This document shows, piece after piece, positions 27,133-36,865 of a stretch of 64,000 nt of DNA; within the stretch, counting starts at the first letter, position 1, and each line of letters begins with the position of its first letter. The position numbers and the translations under genes were made by a program. The notes beneath the pieces are model-generated. The model saw nothing but the letters and a program-made list of their open reading frames with translations, was not told where the DNA came from and made no database searches. The stretch comes from Bacteroidaceae bacterium (GTDB lineage Bacteria; Bacteroidota; Bacteroidia; Bacteroidales; Bacteroidaceae): assembly GCA_017615835.1 (NCBI GenBank), contig JAFZZI010000004.1:185546-249545 (forward strand). The letters are read 5' to 3'.

Positions 27133-28134
27133 ATGAATTTTCCACAGGGCAAACTGGCAATCATGGGTGGCGGCAGCTGGGCTACTGCCATAGCCAAGAT
27201 TCTCCTTTCTACTGAGGATTCTGTCAATTGGTACATCCGGCGTGAGGACAGAATCAGAGAGTTCCAGAGGCTGGGACACAATCCTGCATATCTCACCAGC
27301 GTCCGGTTTGATACAAACAAGATTCATTTCTACTCAGATATCAATGATGTGGTCAGAGACTCAGAGGTTCTGGTTTTTGTCACCCCTTCACCCTATTTCA
27401 AGGGACACATGAGCAGACTGAAGCTGAAGTTGAGTGACCGTTTCATAGTGTCTGCTATCAAAGGAATCGTCCCCGACGATAACTTGCTGATGTCTGAGTA
27501 CTTCCATCGCTTCTACAAGGTTGACGAGGAGAGTGTATGCGTATTGGCAGGCCCATGTCATGCTGAAGAGGTGGCAATGGAGCGCCTGTCCTATCTGACT
27601 GTTGGCTGTGTCAACCCGGACAATGCCCGCGCTTTTGCCCGCAAGATGAACAATAGCTATGTCAAGACATCTGTAAGTACTGATGTGGCAGGAATAGAGT
27701 TCGGTTCCGTCCTGAAGAATGTGTACGCCATAGCTGCCGGCATCTGCAACGGTTTGAACTATGGCGATAACTTCCAGGCAGTACTCATGTCCAATGCCCT
27801 TAACGAAATGACCCGCTTTATTGACACTGCAAGGCCAATGGAAAGCCGTGTCATAAATGATTCGGTATATTTGGGAGATATGCTCGTGACCTGTTACTCG
27901 AACTTTAGCCGTAACCGGGTTTTCGGTTCAATGATAGGTAAAGGCTACTCGGTAAAGGCTGCTCAGTTGGAGATGGAGATGATTGCCGAAGGATATTACG
28001 GCACCAAGTGCATGAAGGAGATAAACGAACATTATCACGTTGACATGCCCATTCTGAATGCCATGTATAACATCCTTTATGAGCGCATTGCTCCCCAGAT
28101 TGAGATTAAACTTCTTACTGACAGTTTCAAGTGA
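27133..28134 (+). CDS. gpsA: Glycerol-3-phosphate dehydrogenase [NAD(P)+]
   Basis: Reduces dihydroxyacetone phosphate to sn-glycerol-3-phosphate for phospholipid synthesis. The 333 residues match the family. The Rossmann motif GGGSWATAIAKI is at the N-terminus, followed by SAIKGIVPD, LAGPCHAEEVAM, and EFGSVLKNVYAIAAGI with the catalytic Lys, and SRNRVFGSMIGKGYS. It starts one base after lysS stops, so translation is probably coupled. Confidence 0.96.
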   Translation: MNFPQGKLAIMGGGSWATAIAKILLSTEDSVNWYIRREDRIREFQRLGHNPAYLTSVRFDTNKIHFYSDINDVVRDSEVLVFVTPSPYFKGHMSRLKLKLSDRFIVSAIKGIVPDDNLLMSEYFHRFYKVDEESVCVLAGPCHAEEVAMERLSYLTVGCVNPDNARAFARKMNNSYVKTSVSTDVAGIEFGSVLKNVYAIAAGICNGLNYGDNFQAVLMSNALNEMTRFIDTARPMESRVINDSVYLGDMLVTCYSNFSRNRVFGSMIGKGYSVKAAQLEMEMIAEGYYGTKCMKEINEHYHVDMPILNAMYNILYERIAPQIEIKLLTDSFK

Positions 28135-28156
28135 CAATTATTAATTAATACAGGAT

Positions 28157-29500
28157 ATGATTACAATTGATGTTTCCGCGATTGAGGGATTTGTTCCGAC
28201 TGGCTCGGTAAAGGCTATGGAACCGGAAGTTAAGGCTGCTCTCGAGAAACTTGAGAAGGGTACGGGCGAGGGCAATGACTACATTGGCTGGATGAATCTG
28301 GCATCTTCGCTTACTCCTGAATTCCTGGCAGAGATCAAGGAAACGGCAGCGACCTTGCGTGACAAATGCGATACCGTGGTTGTCGCCGGTATTGGCGGAA
28401 GCTATCTTGGCGCTCGTGCTGTCATTGAGGCTTTTGCCAACAGTTTCTCATGGCTTAGAAAGGAGAAAAATGCTCCTGTCATACTCTTCGCCGGAAACAA
28501 TATAAGCGAGGATTATCTGTTCGAACTTTCCGAGCTGCTGAAGGAGCGCAAGTTTGGTGTGATTAATATTTCAAAATCGGGAACAACCACTGAGACAGCC
28601 CTGACTTTCAGAATACTGAAGAAACAGTGCGAGGAACAGCGCGGCCGCCGTACGGCACGCAAGGTGATAGTTGCCATAACCGATGCAAAGAAAGGAGCTG
28701 CCCGCATCTGTGCCGACAAGGAGGGCTATAAGAGTTTTGTGATACCTGACAACGTCGGAGGACGCTATTCTGTACTTACTCCTGTCGGACTTTTGCCAAT
28801 TGCTGTGGCAGGATATGACATTGATCAGTTGGTACGTGGTGCCGCTGACATGGAGACTGCTACAGACAGTAATCAGTCTTTTGACAATAACCCTGCCGCA
28901 ATATATGCAGCCGCCCGTAATGCTCTGTACCGTAGCGGGAAGAAGATTGAGATTCTTGTGAATTTCCAGCCCAAACTGCATTTCTTTGCTGAGTGGTGGA
29001 AGCAGCTTTATGGCGAGTCGGAGGGCAAGGACGGCAAAGGCATATACCCTGCGTCTGTCGACTTCTCAACCGATCTTCATTCAATGGGACAGTGGATTCA
29101 GGAGGGTGAACGCACCATCTTTGAAACGGTGATATCTGTTGCTAAAGTGAGGTATTCTGTTACTGTTCCATCTGACGAGGAGAATCTGGATGGTCTTAAC
29201 TTCCTCGCCGGCAAGCATGTAGATCAGGTGAACAAGATGGCGGAACTCGGTACGCGTCTGGCTCATGTTGATGGAGGAGTACCTAATATACGTATCGTCA
29301 TTCCGGAACTCACGGAGTATTGGCTTGGACAACTCATCTACCTGTTCGAAAAGGCCTGCGGTATCAGCGGCTATCTGCTTGGCGTTAATCCCTTCAATCA
29401 ACCTGGTGTGGAGGCATACAAGAAGAATATGTTCGCATTGCTTGGCAAACCAGGCTATGAAGAGGAGTCGAAGGCCATTCAAGAACGTATGAGGAAATAA
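28157..29500 (+). CDS. pgi: Glucose-6-phosphate isomerase
   Basis: Interconverts glucose-6-phosphate and fructose-6-phosphate. The 447-residue form is the shorter one common in Firmicutes and Bacteroidetes. Landmarks: [15 protein letters not shown], the phosphate-binding [27 protein letters not shown], the catalytic Glu in [13 protein letters not shown], and the C-terminal [16 protein letters not shown] with the catalytic Lys. It follows gpsA by 22 bases. Confidence 0.97.
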   Translation: MITIDVSAIEGFVPTGSVKAMEPEVKAALEKLEKGTGEGNDYIGWMNLASSLTPEFLAEIKETAATLRDKCDTVVVAGIGGSYLGARAVIEAFANSFSWLRKEKNAPVILFAGNNISEDYLFELSELLKERKFGVINISKSGTTTETALTFRILKKQCEEQRGRRTARKVIVAITDAKKGAARICADKEGYKSFVIPDNVGGRYSVLTPVGLLPIAVAGYDIDQLVRGAADMETATDSNQSFDNNPAAIYAAARNALYRSGKKIEILVNFQPKLHFFAEWWKQLYGESEGKDGKGIYPASVDFSTDLHSMGQWIQEGERTIFETVISVAKVRYSVTVPSDEENLDGLNFLAGKHVDQVNKMAELGTRLAHVDGGVPNIRIVIPELTEYWLGQLIYLFEKACGISGYLLGVNPFNQPGVEAYKKNMFALLGKPGYEEESKAIQERMRK

Positions 29501-29509
29501 CTCTTGCTG

Positions 29510-30190
29510 ATGTCATTTTCTTTAACAAACAAACGCGCCGTCCTGTTTGACATGGACGGCGTTTTGTATGATTCTATGCCGCTTCATTCAAAAGCATGGA
29601 GCATGGCAATGGCAGATTTCGGCTTCAAAATGAGTCCGACAGACGTATATCAGCATGAAGGCTGCACAGGAGCCTATACTATCAACTGGGTTTGCGAGCG
29701 AGATGGCAAGGACGCTGTCAGTGATGAGGAGATCGGGCGCATTTATGGACGAAAGACGCAGTATTTCATGGCAATGCCACCTGCTCAGATGATGCCTGGC
29801 GCATATGAGGTGATGCAGAAAGCAAAGGCATCCGGACTCCAGATTCAGGTTGTAACCGGTTCCGGTCAGGGCGGTCTTATTGATCGTGTGCAGCACGATT
29901 ACCAGGGTTTTGTAACCCGAAGGCTGATGATTACGGCCTTTGACGTCAAACGGGGCAAGCCATATCCCGATCCTTATCTTAAAGGACTTGAAATAGGCGG
30001 TATCAGCGCCTCAGAGGCCGTGGTGATAGAGAATGCTCCATTGGGAATACGTTCTTCAGTGGCTGCAGGCATTGATACTATTGCAGTCAATACCGGTCCT
30101 CTTCCCGACAGCATGCTGCTTGGCGAAGGACCAGTCATGCTGTGTCACTCGATGTCAGAGTTGGCGGATATGTGGGATACTCTTTATTAG
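29510..30190 (+). CDS. HAD-superfamily phosphatase, beta-phosphoglucomutase-like
   Basis: A 226-residue cytosolic HAD hydrolase of the beta-phosphoglucomutase/phosphatase subgroup. Motif I is LFDMDGVLYDSMP with both Asp residues; motif II Thr/Ser in VVTGSGQGGL; motif III Lys in KRGKPYPDPYL; motif IV in VVIENAPLGIRSS (Glu-Asn where many members have Glu-Asp). A four-helix cap follows motif I. The ATG at 29510 is preferred over a TTG at 29504. Adjacent pgi suggests a sugar-phosphate substrate, but this is only context. Confidence 0.88.
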   Translation: MSFSLTNKRAVLFDMDGVLYDSMPLHSKAWSMAMADFGFKMSPTDVYQHEGCTGAYTINWVCERDGKDAVSDEEIGRIYGRKTQYFMAMPPAQMMPGAYEVMQKAKASGLQIQVVTGSGQGGLIDRVQHDYQGFVTRRLMITAFDVKRGKPYPDPYLKGLEIGGISASEAVVIENAPLGIRSSVAAGIDTIAVNTGPLPDSMLLGEGPVMLCHSMSELADMWDTLY

Positions 30191-30243
30191 TTCTCACACT
30201 TATTCCTGGCTTCTGAGACGTCGACTCCGTCAAAGATTGCCGG

Positions 30244-31308
30244 TTATTGAAGGATATTGTCAAGAATTACCAATGCCGTAAGGCTTTCTACAATCGGGAC
30301 AGCCCGAGGAACGACACAGGGATCATGCCTGCCCGAAGCTTTGAAGATGACTTCATCGCCATGAGCATTGACAGTCTGCTGTTCCTTCCCTATGGTTGGA
30401 GTAGGCTTGAATGCAACGCGGAAGCGTATAGGTTGTCCGTTGGAGATGCCTCCCTGAATGCCACCCGAATGGTTGCTTGTCGTGCAGACAGCACCATTTT
30501 TCATGGCGAAAGGATCATTGCATTCTGAACCGCGCATGGAAGCACATGCGAAGCCTTCACCATAATCGAATCCCTTGACAGCGTTTATACCCAGCATAGC
30601 GGCTCCAAGTTGCGACTGCAGTTTTCCAAAGACCGGTTCACCAAGGCCAACAGGGCATCCCCTTACAATACAGGTGATAATGCCGCCTGTGGAGTCTCCC
30701 TCTTTTTTCATCTGCCTGATAAAAGCCTCCATCTCTGCTGCCTTGGCTTGGTCAGGACAGCGAACGGAGTTTGCTTCAGACAAATCGCGGCAGAACTCTG
30801 CTTCATGTTCCGAGTCAACGGCGATGTTCCCGACTTGTGAGGTATATGCATAGATGTCAAGATCCGGAAGGCGATCCTTCAAGGCTAACCTGGCAAGTGC
30901 TCCGGCTACACAGATCGGGGCTGTGACTCTGGCTGAGGAGCGACCTCCTCCACGCCAGTCGCGAATGCCGTACTTGGCCTGCCATGCATAGTCGGCGTGC
31001 GAAGGCCGGAACAGATCCTTCAGATCGTCGTAGTCAGTCGGACGGCAGTCGGTATTCCTTATGATAAAGGCAATCGGTGTCCCGGTGGATACTCCTTCAA
31101 GCAGTCCGGATATGAACTCCACTTCATCTTTCTCTGTACGTCCCGTCGTTATTGCGCTCTGGCCTGGTCGCCGGCGCATCATTTCGCGGGCTACATATTC
31201 CATATCTATCCTAATGTTGGATGGAAAACCATCCAAGACACCTCCGATGGCAGGACCGTGTGATTCCCCAAAGGTGGTAAGTCTCAGTTTTCGTCCAAGT
31301 GTATTCAT
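30244..31308 (-). CDS. aroC: Chorismate synthase
   Basis: Converts EPSP to chorismate with reduced FMN, the last step of the shikimate pathway. The start is ATG 31308 (MNTLGRKLRLTTFGESHG); the frame continues upstream into the FKBP gene but lacks family similarity there. Signatures: GESHGPAIGGVLDG, RRRPGQSAITTGR, GGGRSSARVTA and GGIQGGISNGQPI. The length of 354 residues is normal. It lies 10 bases downstream of the FKBP stop and is probably cotranscribed with it. Confidence 0.97.
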   Translation of the reverse strand: MNTLGRKLRLTTFGESHGPAIGGVLDGFPSNIRIDMEYVAREMMRRRPGQSAITTGRTEKDEVEFISGLLEGVSTGTPIAFIIRNTDCRPTDYDDLKDLFRPSHADYAWQAKYGIRDWRGGGRSSARVTAPICVAGALARLALKDRLPDLDIYAYTSQVGNIAVDSEHEAEFCRDLSEANSVRCPDQAKAAEMEAFIRQMKKEGDSTGGIITCIVRGCPVGLGEPVFGKLQSQLGAAMLGINAVKGFDYGEGFACASMRGSECNDPFAMKNGAVCTTSNHSGGIQGGISNGQPIRFRVAFKPTPTIGKEQQTVNAHGDEVIFKASGRHDPCVVPRAVPIVESLTALVILDNILQ

Positions 31309-31318
31309 CGTACTTTGG

Positions 31319-31900
31319 TCATGATTGTTTGCAGCCGCATTCGCAATCACCGCCCTCCTTGTCGCATTTCTCGCTGCTGCATCCTTCCTTGCAATTTCCG
31401 CAGTGTCCTTGACAACCCTTGGGGTTGAGGATTGCTTCTATTTCCTTTTCGGTAGCCGGCCGGTTCTCTATTACCTGTCCTTTGAACCTAAGGTCTTCTC
31501 CTGCCAACGGGTGGTTTAAATCAACCACTACTACGTCTTCACGGATTTGCTGTACAATAGCATTGAAGGTCTGCTCACCGTCGCTAAGCGGAATGATATA
31601 GCCTTCCCTTACATGTTCTGAGTCAAATTTTCCATCGCGGGTGAATATTGATTTCTGCAACTCAAGCACGCTCCCTTCGTCATACTCGCCGTATGCTTCA
31701 GAACACGGTATCTCAAACTCGAATGAGTCCTTGGGCTTCAGATTGATTACATTCTTTTCAAACAGGTCAAGAGTGTAGCCTACACCGCTTATGAACTGGA
31801 AAGGTTTCTCCTTGGGGGCTCGTTCGTAAAGTGAGGGCTCCCCGTCATCTCCCTTTATGAAAAGGTCGTATGAAAGACTTATAAATCTGTTTTCTGCCAT
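31319..31900 (-). CDS. SlyD-like FKBP peptidyl-prolyl isomerase with Cys-rich tail
   Basis: A cytosolic FKBP-type prolyl isomerase/chaperone of 193 residues. The FKBP core has QFISGVGYTLDLFEKNVINL, followed by a SlyD insert-in-flap domain (about 70-125, with EAYGEYDEGSV and NAIVQQI) and the conserved DLNHPLAGEDLRFKGQV. The last 35 residues are Cys-rich (CQGHCGNCKEGC, then SSEKCDKEGGDCECGCK), 9 Cys plus one His, so metal binding like the His/Cys tail of E. coli SlyD is likely. aroC follows after 10 bases; the fused membrane protein lies 56 bases in the other direction. Confidence 0.9.
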   Translation of the reverse strand: MAENRFISLSYDLFIKGDDGEPSLYERAPKEKPFQFISGVGYTLDLFEKNVINLKPKDSFEFEIPCSEAYGEYDEGSVLELQKSIFTRDGKFDSEHVREGYIIPLSDGEQTFNAIVQQIREDVVVVDLNHPLAGEDLRFKGQVIENRPATEKEIEAILNPKGCQGHCGNCKEGCSSEKCDKEGGDCECGCKQS

Positions 31901-31956
31901 GTTATGATTATTTGTTTAATTGCTGATCTGGTTTTTCCGTTACCGGCCGTCTCTGT

Positions 31957-34704
31957 TTATCTTATATTGGTCAGAGGAAGGGTGTTGCAGGCATGGGGCG
32001 CCGGAATACCGAGCATCCATGTCAGTGTCGGTGCCAGTACGGAGGCGGAAACTGGCTGATGGTTGATTTCTGAACGCACGCCCGCCCCGTAGAGAATGAC
32101 AGGGAATGTGCATTTTTGTCTCTTGACCATATAGCTTGTGTTGCGCTTGTCGTCAATTACCGTCCAACCGGGTGCGACTTCAATTATTATGTCGCCTGAA
32201 CAGTCTGTGTTAAGCGAATTCCTGCGCAGTAAAGTTTCAGCGCTGAGATTGCCTGACAGCAGGTCGCGCTGTGTGATGACACTCTTCACTCCGGTCACCT
32301 GGAGCAGGAAATCTGCACAACTGTCCGATATCTTTTGTATTGAGAGATCTTTGTCGCTGATGATGTTGCGGTCAAGGTAGAGATGTGTGTCATAATAAGT
32401 GCTGACAATATTTCCCTGACCGTAGATAGCTGAAAGGTACAGGTTGAGCAAAGCGGTTATACGCTCCATGCTTACTGTCCCGGTGGGCATGCGGGTACCT
32501 GAAATATCGGGAGTCCGGACTTCTTTGTAGCCTGTGGATGTGAGGAAAAACAGCACATTGTCCTTCCCGATTTTTTTTTCCACATGTCGGATGATATCGG
32601 CGATGTTCTGGTCGAGCCTTACGTAGATATCTTGCAGTTCAAGGGATTCAAGTCCGGCTGACTGATGGTTGAAACCTCCTGCGTATAGCGTCACGGCAAG
32701 AAGGTCGGGGGCGTCAGCACTGCCCAGTTCCATGTCATCGAAAGAAAGCAGGGCCATCTGGGCCACTTGGTCATTGACAACAGGAGAAGTCTTGCTGCTC
32801 CATATCTCCCCACGGCTGAAAGTGTGGCTGAAACTTGAAAAACTTACGTCTTGGCGGGTTTTTATATATGAGTTTGGAGGAAAAGTAGGTTTCCATTCAC
32901 CTCTGTGCCATTCCTGATTGTTGATTTCATTGGCCCAGAACGGGAAACTCCCGTAGTATCCTGAACTGCTCCATTGGCCGTCAGTATCGTTCATCCAAAG
33001 AACTGCATCAGCCTCATGACCACCGGCAAGTATCGCAGCGTCACGTTCAGCGGCTACTGAGCAGATCAGAGATTTCCCCTGATAGGAAATCTTCATCATG
33101 TCGGCAACCGACAAAACCTGAAGCCGTTTGGGTGAACTGTGGTCGATAGTATTGATTCCGCTCTCGTAGCTGTCGTCAACTGCATTGACAGGCATCATGG
33201 ATTTGCGTTCCATCCATTGTTCCCCAATGATTCCGTGATAGAATGGCACCGTTCCGGTATAGAGGGAAGCGACAGCTGATGCCCTGTCATTACAGTCATA
33301 CTCAAAACTGGCGTCTGTCATATTGTAACCCTCACTCCACAACTTCTTGAATCCGTCATTTCCGAAGAGAGGCATCAACTGTTCAAGATAATCACCATCC
33401 ATCTGGTCTATGACAATACCCACGATGAGTTTTGGAGATGTGTTATTCTTGCCTGTCTGAGCACACAATTGTGGCGCATACATCAATAGCGACAGAACAA
33501 CCGTTAATTTCAGAGACCTTGAACCGGAAAATCCGGCACCATTGTGAATCAACAGCAAAAGGTCACTGAGGGAACGCAGTGCGAATACCGCCAGAAGAAG
33601 AATGGAGGCTGTGGAAAGATACTGGGGAATCCTTGAACTGAATATGATGAAAGCGGTTAATATGAAAAAATTGAATATCAGAAAAACATCTAATCTGCGG
33701 TGGGTTATATTGTAAACCATGAATGGCAGGCAGAGCAGTGGAATGGGATTCAGACAAATGAGCAGCCAGTTGCTGTCTGTAGTCGGATGGCTTGAAAAAA
33801 AATACAGGAATGCTATGACTGATCCCATCAGGCCTTGCAGACCGAATACCAATACGTCATACACCCAAAGAGGCTTCTTAAGACACCACTCGATGAGACA
33901 GAAAAGAATAGTGAGCAGTCCGAAAAGTATTACCGCCTGAGTTGGAGAAATAAGGCAGTCCCGGAAGGCTGCAGGTACTGGAGGAGGAAGTTCCGAACAA
34001 CCCTTTACAAGTGGTCTTACAATCCCTGCCGTATCGGTGACTGTCGCATTTTCGACCAGTTCCATAAGCCTCATCGGGGCAAAGGATGCCTGTCTGGCAT
34101 TTATAGGAAGATCTGTCTCCGCTCCTGTTACGAGGTCGACTGCAAAACTGTTCCAAGGGTCACAGCCGTTGTACTCATGCAATAATTTCCTGAATGTCAA
34201 GTCTTTATCAGGGATATACCAAATTACGTGTCCGTCGACTGCCTCTTCTATCTTGTCAAGTGCCAGCGTCGCGCAGTTGTTGTACAAAAAGTTGTATCGG
34301 TATATTCTGTTTTCCGGCATACAGTTCTCTTCAAGCAGACGAGCGAGCCGCAAGTGTCCCTCACTGTCCATGTTCAGTTCTTGCAGCCATATTGTCGAGC
34401 CTCTTTCCATGTACTCTGCCTCAAAGATTCTCCATGGGATAGCACCTACGAAATAGTCGGTCTCACCCTTCGTCCATCTCCAGGCGAAGTGTGGAGAATT
34501 GAAGTCAAAAAGGCCATAATTGAAGACCAGATCACTCCCTTTCGTGAAATTCTGAACTCTTACGGCAGTGTGGCCATAAACTTCGTATACGAGAGTGCCG
34601 GGCGAACAGGTTACAAGGCTTGTTATTATGCTGTCCGACTGGCAGTTGACGCGTAGGGTAGCCAACAAGGCCAATAGTGTCAGCCAGATTGTGCGGTGTC
34701 TCAT
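31957..34704 (-). CDS. DUF4105 (Lnb N-terminal) membrane protein fused to an alkaline-phosphatase-like domain
   Basis: A 915-residue protein joining two modules that I expect to be separate genes in many Bacteroidetes. Residues 1-21 are a signal peptide; 25-200 a DUF4105/Lnb periplasmic domain (GTLVYEVYGHTAVRV, YNFLYNNCATLALDKIE). About five transmembrane segments follow (near 257, 280, 313, 340, 361). Residues 397-416 look like a second signal peptide (LKLTVVLSLLMYAPQLCAQ), then an alkaline phosphatase/phosphodiesterase fold at 424-910 (KLIVGIVIDQMDGDY, SLYTGTVPFYHGI, LAPTLTWMLGIPAP). Five TM helices put residue 390 in the cytosol, so the second signal-like helix would return the phosphatase-like domain to the periplasm. 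The usual TADHG metal motif reads LTSTGYKE (about 721), and the D..GH motif reads GGFNHQ, so catalysis is doubtful. Function unknown. Confidence 0.8.
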   Translation of the reverse strand: MRHRTIWLTLLALLATLRVNCQSDSIITSLVTCSPGTLVYEVYGHTAVRVQNFTKGSDLVFNYGLFDFNSPHFAWRWTKGETDYFVGAIPWRIFEAEYMERGSTIWLQELNMDSEGHLRLARLLEENCMPENRIYRYNFLYNNCATLALDKIEEAVDGHVIWYIPDKDLTFRKLLHEYNGCDPWNSFAVDLVTGAETDLPINARQASFAPMRLMELVENATVTDTAGIVRPLVKGCSELPPPVPAAFRDCLISPTQAVILFGLLTILFCLIEWCLKKPLWVYDVLVFGLQGLMGSVIAFLYFFSSHPTTDSNWLLICLNPIPLLCLPFMVYNITHRRLDVFLIFNFFILTAFIIFSSRIPQYLSTASILLLAVFALRSLSDLLLLIHNGAGFSGSRSLKLTVVLSLLMYAPQLCAQTGKNNTSPKLIVGIVIDQMDGDYLEQLMPLFGNDGFKKLWSEGYNMTDASFEYDCNDRASAVASLYTGTVPFYHGIIGEQWMERKSMMPVNAVDDSYESGINTIDHSSPKRLQVLSVADMMKISYQGKSLICSVAAERDAAILAGGHEADAVLWMNDTDGQWSSSGYYGSFPFWANEINNQEWHRGEWKPTFPPNSYIKTRQDVSFSSFSHTFSRGEIWSSKTSPVVNDQVAQMALLSFDDMELGSADAPDLLAVTLYAGGFNHQSAGLESLELQDIYVRLDQNIADIIRHVEKKIGKDNVLFFLTSTGYKEVRTPDISGTRMPTGTVSMERITALLNLYLSAIYGQGNIVSTYYDTHLYLDRNIISDKDLSIQKISDSCADFLLQVTGVKSVITQRDLLSGNLSAETLLRRNSLNTDCSGDIIIEVAPGWTVIDDKRNTSYMVKRQKCTFPVILYGAGVRSEINHQPVSASVLAPTLTWMLGIPAPHACNTLPLTNIR

Positions 34705-34726
34705 TTCTGATGTCTGTGTTGATTTA

Positions 34727-34734
34727 CAAAAGTA
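34727..34734 (-). promoter_or_regulatory. -7 promoter element of the DUF4105/phosphatase-like gene
   Basis: TACTTTTG on the minus strand, a perfect TAnnTTTG match, 22 bases before the ATG at 34704. Confidence 0.55.
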
Positions 34735-34765
34735 CTATTTATATTCCTTATTCCGAAAAAATCCT

Positions 34766-34773
34766 TTCCTTTG
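34766..34773 (+). promoter_or_regulatory. Possible -7 element of coaX operon
   Basis: TTCCTTTG differs from TAnnTTTG at one position. The coaX ATG is 20 bases further, preceded by AAGGAAGAG, one of the few purine-rich ribosome-binding-site-like runs in the window. Confidence 0.35.
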
Positions 34774-34793
34774 CACATCAAAAGGAAGAGACG

Positions 34794-35522
34794 ATGGCAT
34801 ATTTCGTACTGGATGTGGGCAATTCAAGTGTCAAGGCGGCCTTTATGGAGCAAGGCAGGATTATCCGGATGTCCCGCGTCGAATCGGTCTGCGACTTACC
34901 TGATGATTTCATTGGAAGCGGAGAGGTCTCTTGTGGAATCTGCTCTTCTGTCAGACCTCTCAGCGGTGTTGAACTTCATTCGCTTGAGAATCTTCCGTTT
35001 GATGTCATGCAACTCTCTTCTGACCTGCCGTTGCCTCTGAAGATATCCTATTCTACTCCTTCCACTTTAGGCCCCGACCGTATGGCCGCTGCTGTCGGAG
35101 CATGGAACCGGGCTCCTGGCCGCAATATTCTGGTTATTGATGCGGGAACCGCCATAACATACGATGTCGTCACCTCAGACGGCCGTTATATCGGAGGTAA
35201 TATTTCACCCGGAGCGGCACTGCGTTTCCGCTCCCTGCATGAGTACACTGCCAGTTTGCCCCGTGTGTCTCCTGAAGGTGACATTCCGATGGTGGGCTAT
35301 TCGACAGAAACAGCTATACGCAGCGGTGTCATAAATGGTGTTGTCAATGAAATATCGGGATATGTAAACCGTCTTTCAACAGTTTATGACTCTCTTTTGG
35401 TTTTTTTAACGGGCGGTGACGCTGATTTATTTGAAATACCAATAAAAAGTGGCATCTTTGCAGTCAAATTCCTTGTACTGGAGGGATTGGAATGCATTTG
35501 CAGATTCAATGAGAAGATTTGA
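34794..35522 (+). CDS. coaX: Type III pantothenate kinase
   Basis: Phosphorylates pantothenate, the first step of coenzyme A synthesis. The ATG at 34794 gives the family N-terminus AYFVLDVGNSSVKAAF (phosphate motif); further landmarks are GPDRMAAAVGAW, IDAGTAITYDVV and GGNISPGAALRFRSLHEYTASLP. The 242 residues are normal. An open frame extends upstream to 34677 but crosses the promoter region and lacks similarity. Its 3' end overlaps the next start by 14 bases, and it heads a block with an outer-membrane protein, TPR protein, lptC and a PpiD-like chaperone. Confidence 0.95.
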   Translation: MAYFVLDVGNSSVKAAFMEQGRIIRMSRVESVCDLPDDFIGSGEVSCGICSSVRPLSGVELHSLENLPFDVMQLSSDLPLPLKISYSTPSTLGPDRMAAAVGAWNRAPGRNILVIDAGTAITYDVVTSDGRYIGGNISPGAALRFRSLHEYTASLPRVSPEGDIPMVGYSTETAIRSGVINGVVNEISGYVNRLSTVYDSLLVFLTGGDADLFEIPIKSGIFAVKFLVLEGLECICRFNEKI

Positions 35523-36780
35523 AACAGTTCTCGTGATATTGCTTGCGTTTGCAGTATTGCAGTCACGGGCACAGAACGGCGTTAATTCGCCTTATTCAAG
35601 ATACGGGATAGGGCAGTTGACCGATCAGGCCGTCGGCATCAACAAGGCAATGGGCGGTATCGGAATCGGTTTGCGCGACCGTAACACCCTGAACACTCTC
35701 AATCCTGCTTCTTACTCTTCTGTCGATACCCTCACGTTTCTCCTTGATTTCGGTTTCTCTCTTGCGAATGGCAATTTCAATGAGAACGGCAACAAGGTCA
35801 ACGCCCGCAACGCGAGGGTCGATTATCTGGCAATGCAGTTCCGACTGCTTCCCAAACTTGGCATTACTGCTGCCTTCATGCCTGTTTCCGGAGTGGGATA
35901 TTCATTCTCTGAAACTACGGATGTGCGCAGGGATCTGGACGGATTGATTACATCAACCAATACTTATGGCGGTACCGGCGGTTTCAGACGCGTTTCACTC
36001 GGATTGGGCTGGTCACCTTTCAAATGGCTTTCCGTAGGCGCAGATATCAGTTATCTGATGGGAAACATGACGCACCTGATTTCCAACGAGTACAACGAGT
36101 CTACAATCTTCAAGAGGACAAAAACCTACTATTCCGAGGTAAACGGACTCTCTTTTGATGTGGGCCTTCAGTCGCAATTCAGTCTGGGCGACGGAACAAT
36201 GACGGTTGGAATTATAGGGAATCCAGCCTTGAACATGCATGACGAGTCCCTCATATACACTCAGATACTCAATGGAAATGCAGTTGAATCTGCGGATACA
36301 ACTTTCCATGAAAACCAATATCGCATGCCTGCCAAGTTCGGTGCCGGATTCAGTTATGCACGTTCCAAGTGGATGGTCGGTGCTGATGTAGTGTGGGAAG
36401 GATGGAGCGGCAGCAGAATGTTTGAAAAATCAAACAATGGAGCAGGGCGTGACAGGATCAGGGTGTCTCTGGGTGGCATGTACCGTCCGAATCAGACTAA
36501 CAACAACATCTTTTTACGATCCTCATACAGGGCCGGCGTTTTCTACAACCAATCCTACTTCGACATGGGCAATAACCCCGGTCCCGTGGAATTCGGTGCT
36601 TCGGTGGGCGTTTCATTGCCTATCATGAACACTTGGAACACTCTTATTGAACTGAATGTTTCCGGTCAGTATGTTCATGTGGCTGCACCTGCGGCAGGCA
36701 TGATATCAGAAAACTATCTTCGCCTGAACATAGGCCTGGCGTTCAATGAACGATGGTTTGACAAGTTTAAGGTAAAGTGA
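35509..36780 (+). CDS. Outer-membrane beta-barrel protein, conserved hypothetical
   Basis: A 423-residue exported protein with a signal peptide (MRRFETVLVILLAFAVLQSRAQ) and a barrel of alternating strands resembling FadL/porin-like proteins (SPYSRYGIGQLTDQ at the mature N-terminus, TLNTLNPASYSSVDT, GFRRVSLGLGWSPFKW, YRAGVFYNQSYF). SPYSRYGIG-type N-termini are common in Bacteroidetes outer-membrane proteins encoded next to coaX. The ATG at 35509 overlaps the coaX end by 14 bases, which suggests translational coupling. The transported molecule is unknown. The gene's position with lptC and a periplasmic chaperone hints at envelope biogenesis (inference). Confidence 0.8.
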   Translation: MRRFETVLVILLAFAVLQSRAQNGVNSPYSRYGIGQLTDQAVGINKAMGGIGIGLRDRNTLNTLNPASYSSVDTLTFLLDFGFSLANGNFNENGNKVNARNARVDYLAMQFRLLPKLGITAAFMPVSGVGYSFSETTDVRRDLDGLITSTNTYGGTGGFRRVSLGLGWSPFKWLSVGADISYLMGNMTHLISNEYNESTIFKRTKTYYSEVNGLSFDVGLQSQFSLGDGTMTVGIIGNPALNMHDESLIYTQILNGNAVESADTTFHENQYRMPAKFGAGFSYARSKWMVGADVVWEGWSGSRMFEKSNNGAGRDRIRVSLGGMYRPNQTNNNIFLRSSYRAGVFYNQSYFDMGNNPGPVEFGASVGVSLPIMNTWNTLIELNVSGQYVHVAAPAAGMISENYLRLNIGLAFNERWFDKFKVK

Positions 36781-36865
36781 TTTTTAAACTTGTTTCATTC
36801 GGTAAAGTCTAATTAGTGCAAGAGAACTGACAAAAGATATAAGAACTACAAACAAACGGAAGGAT

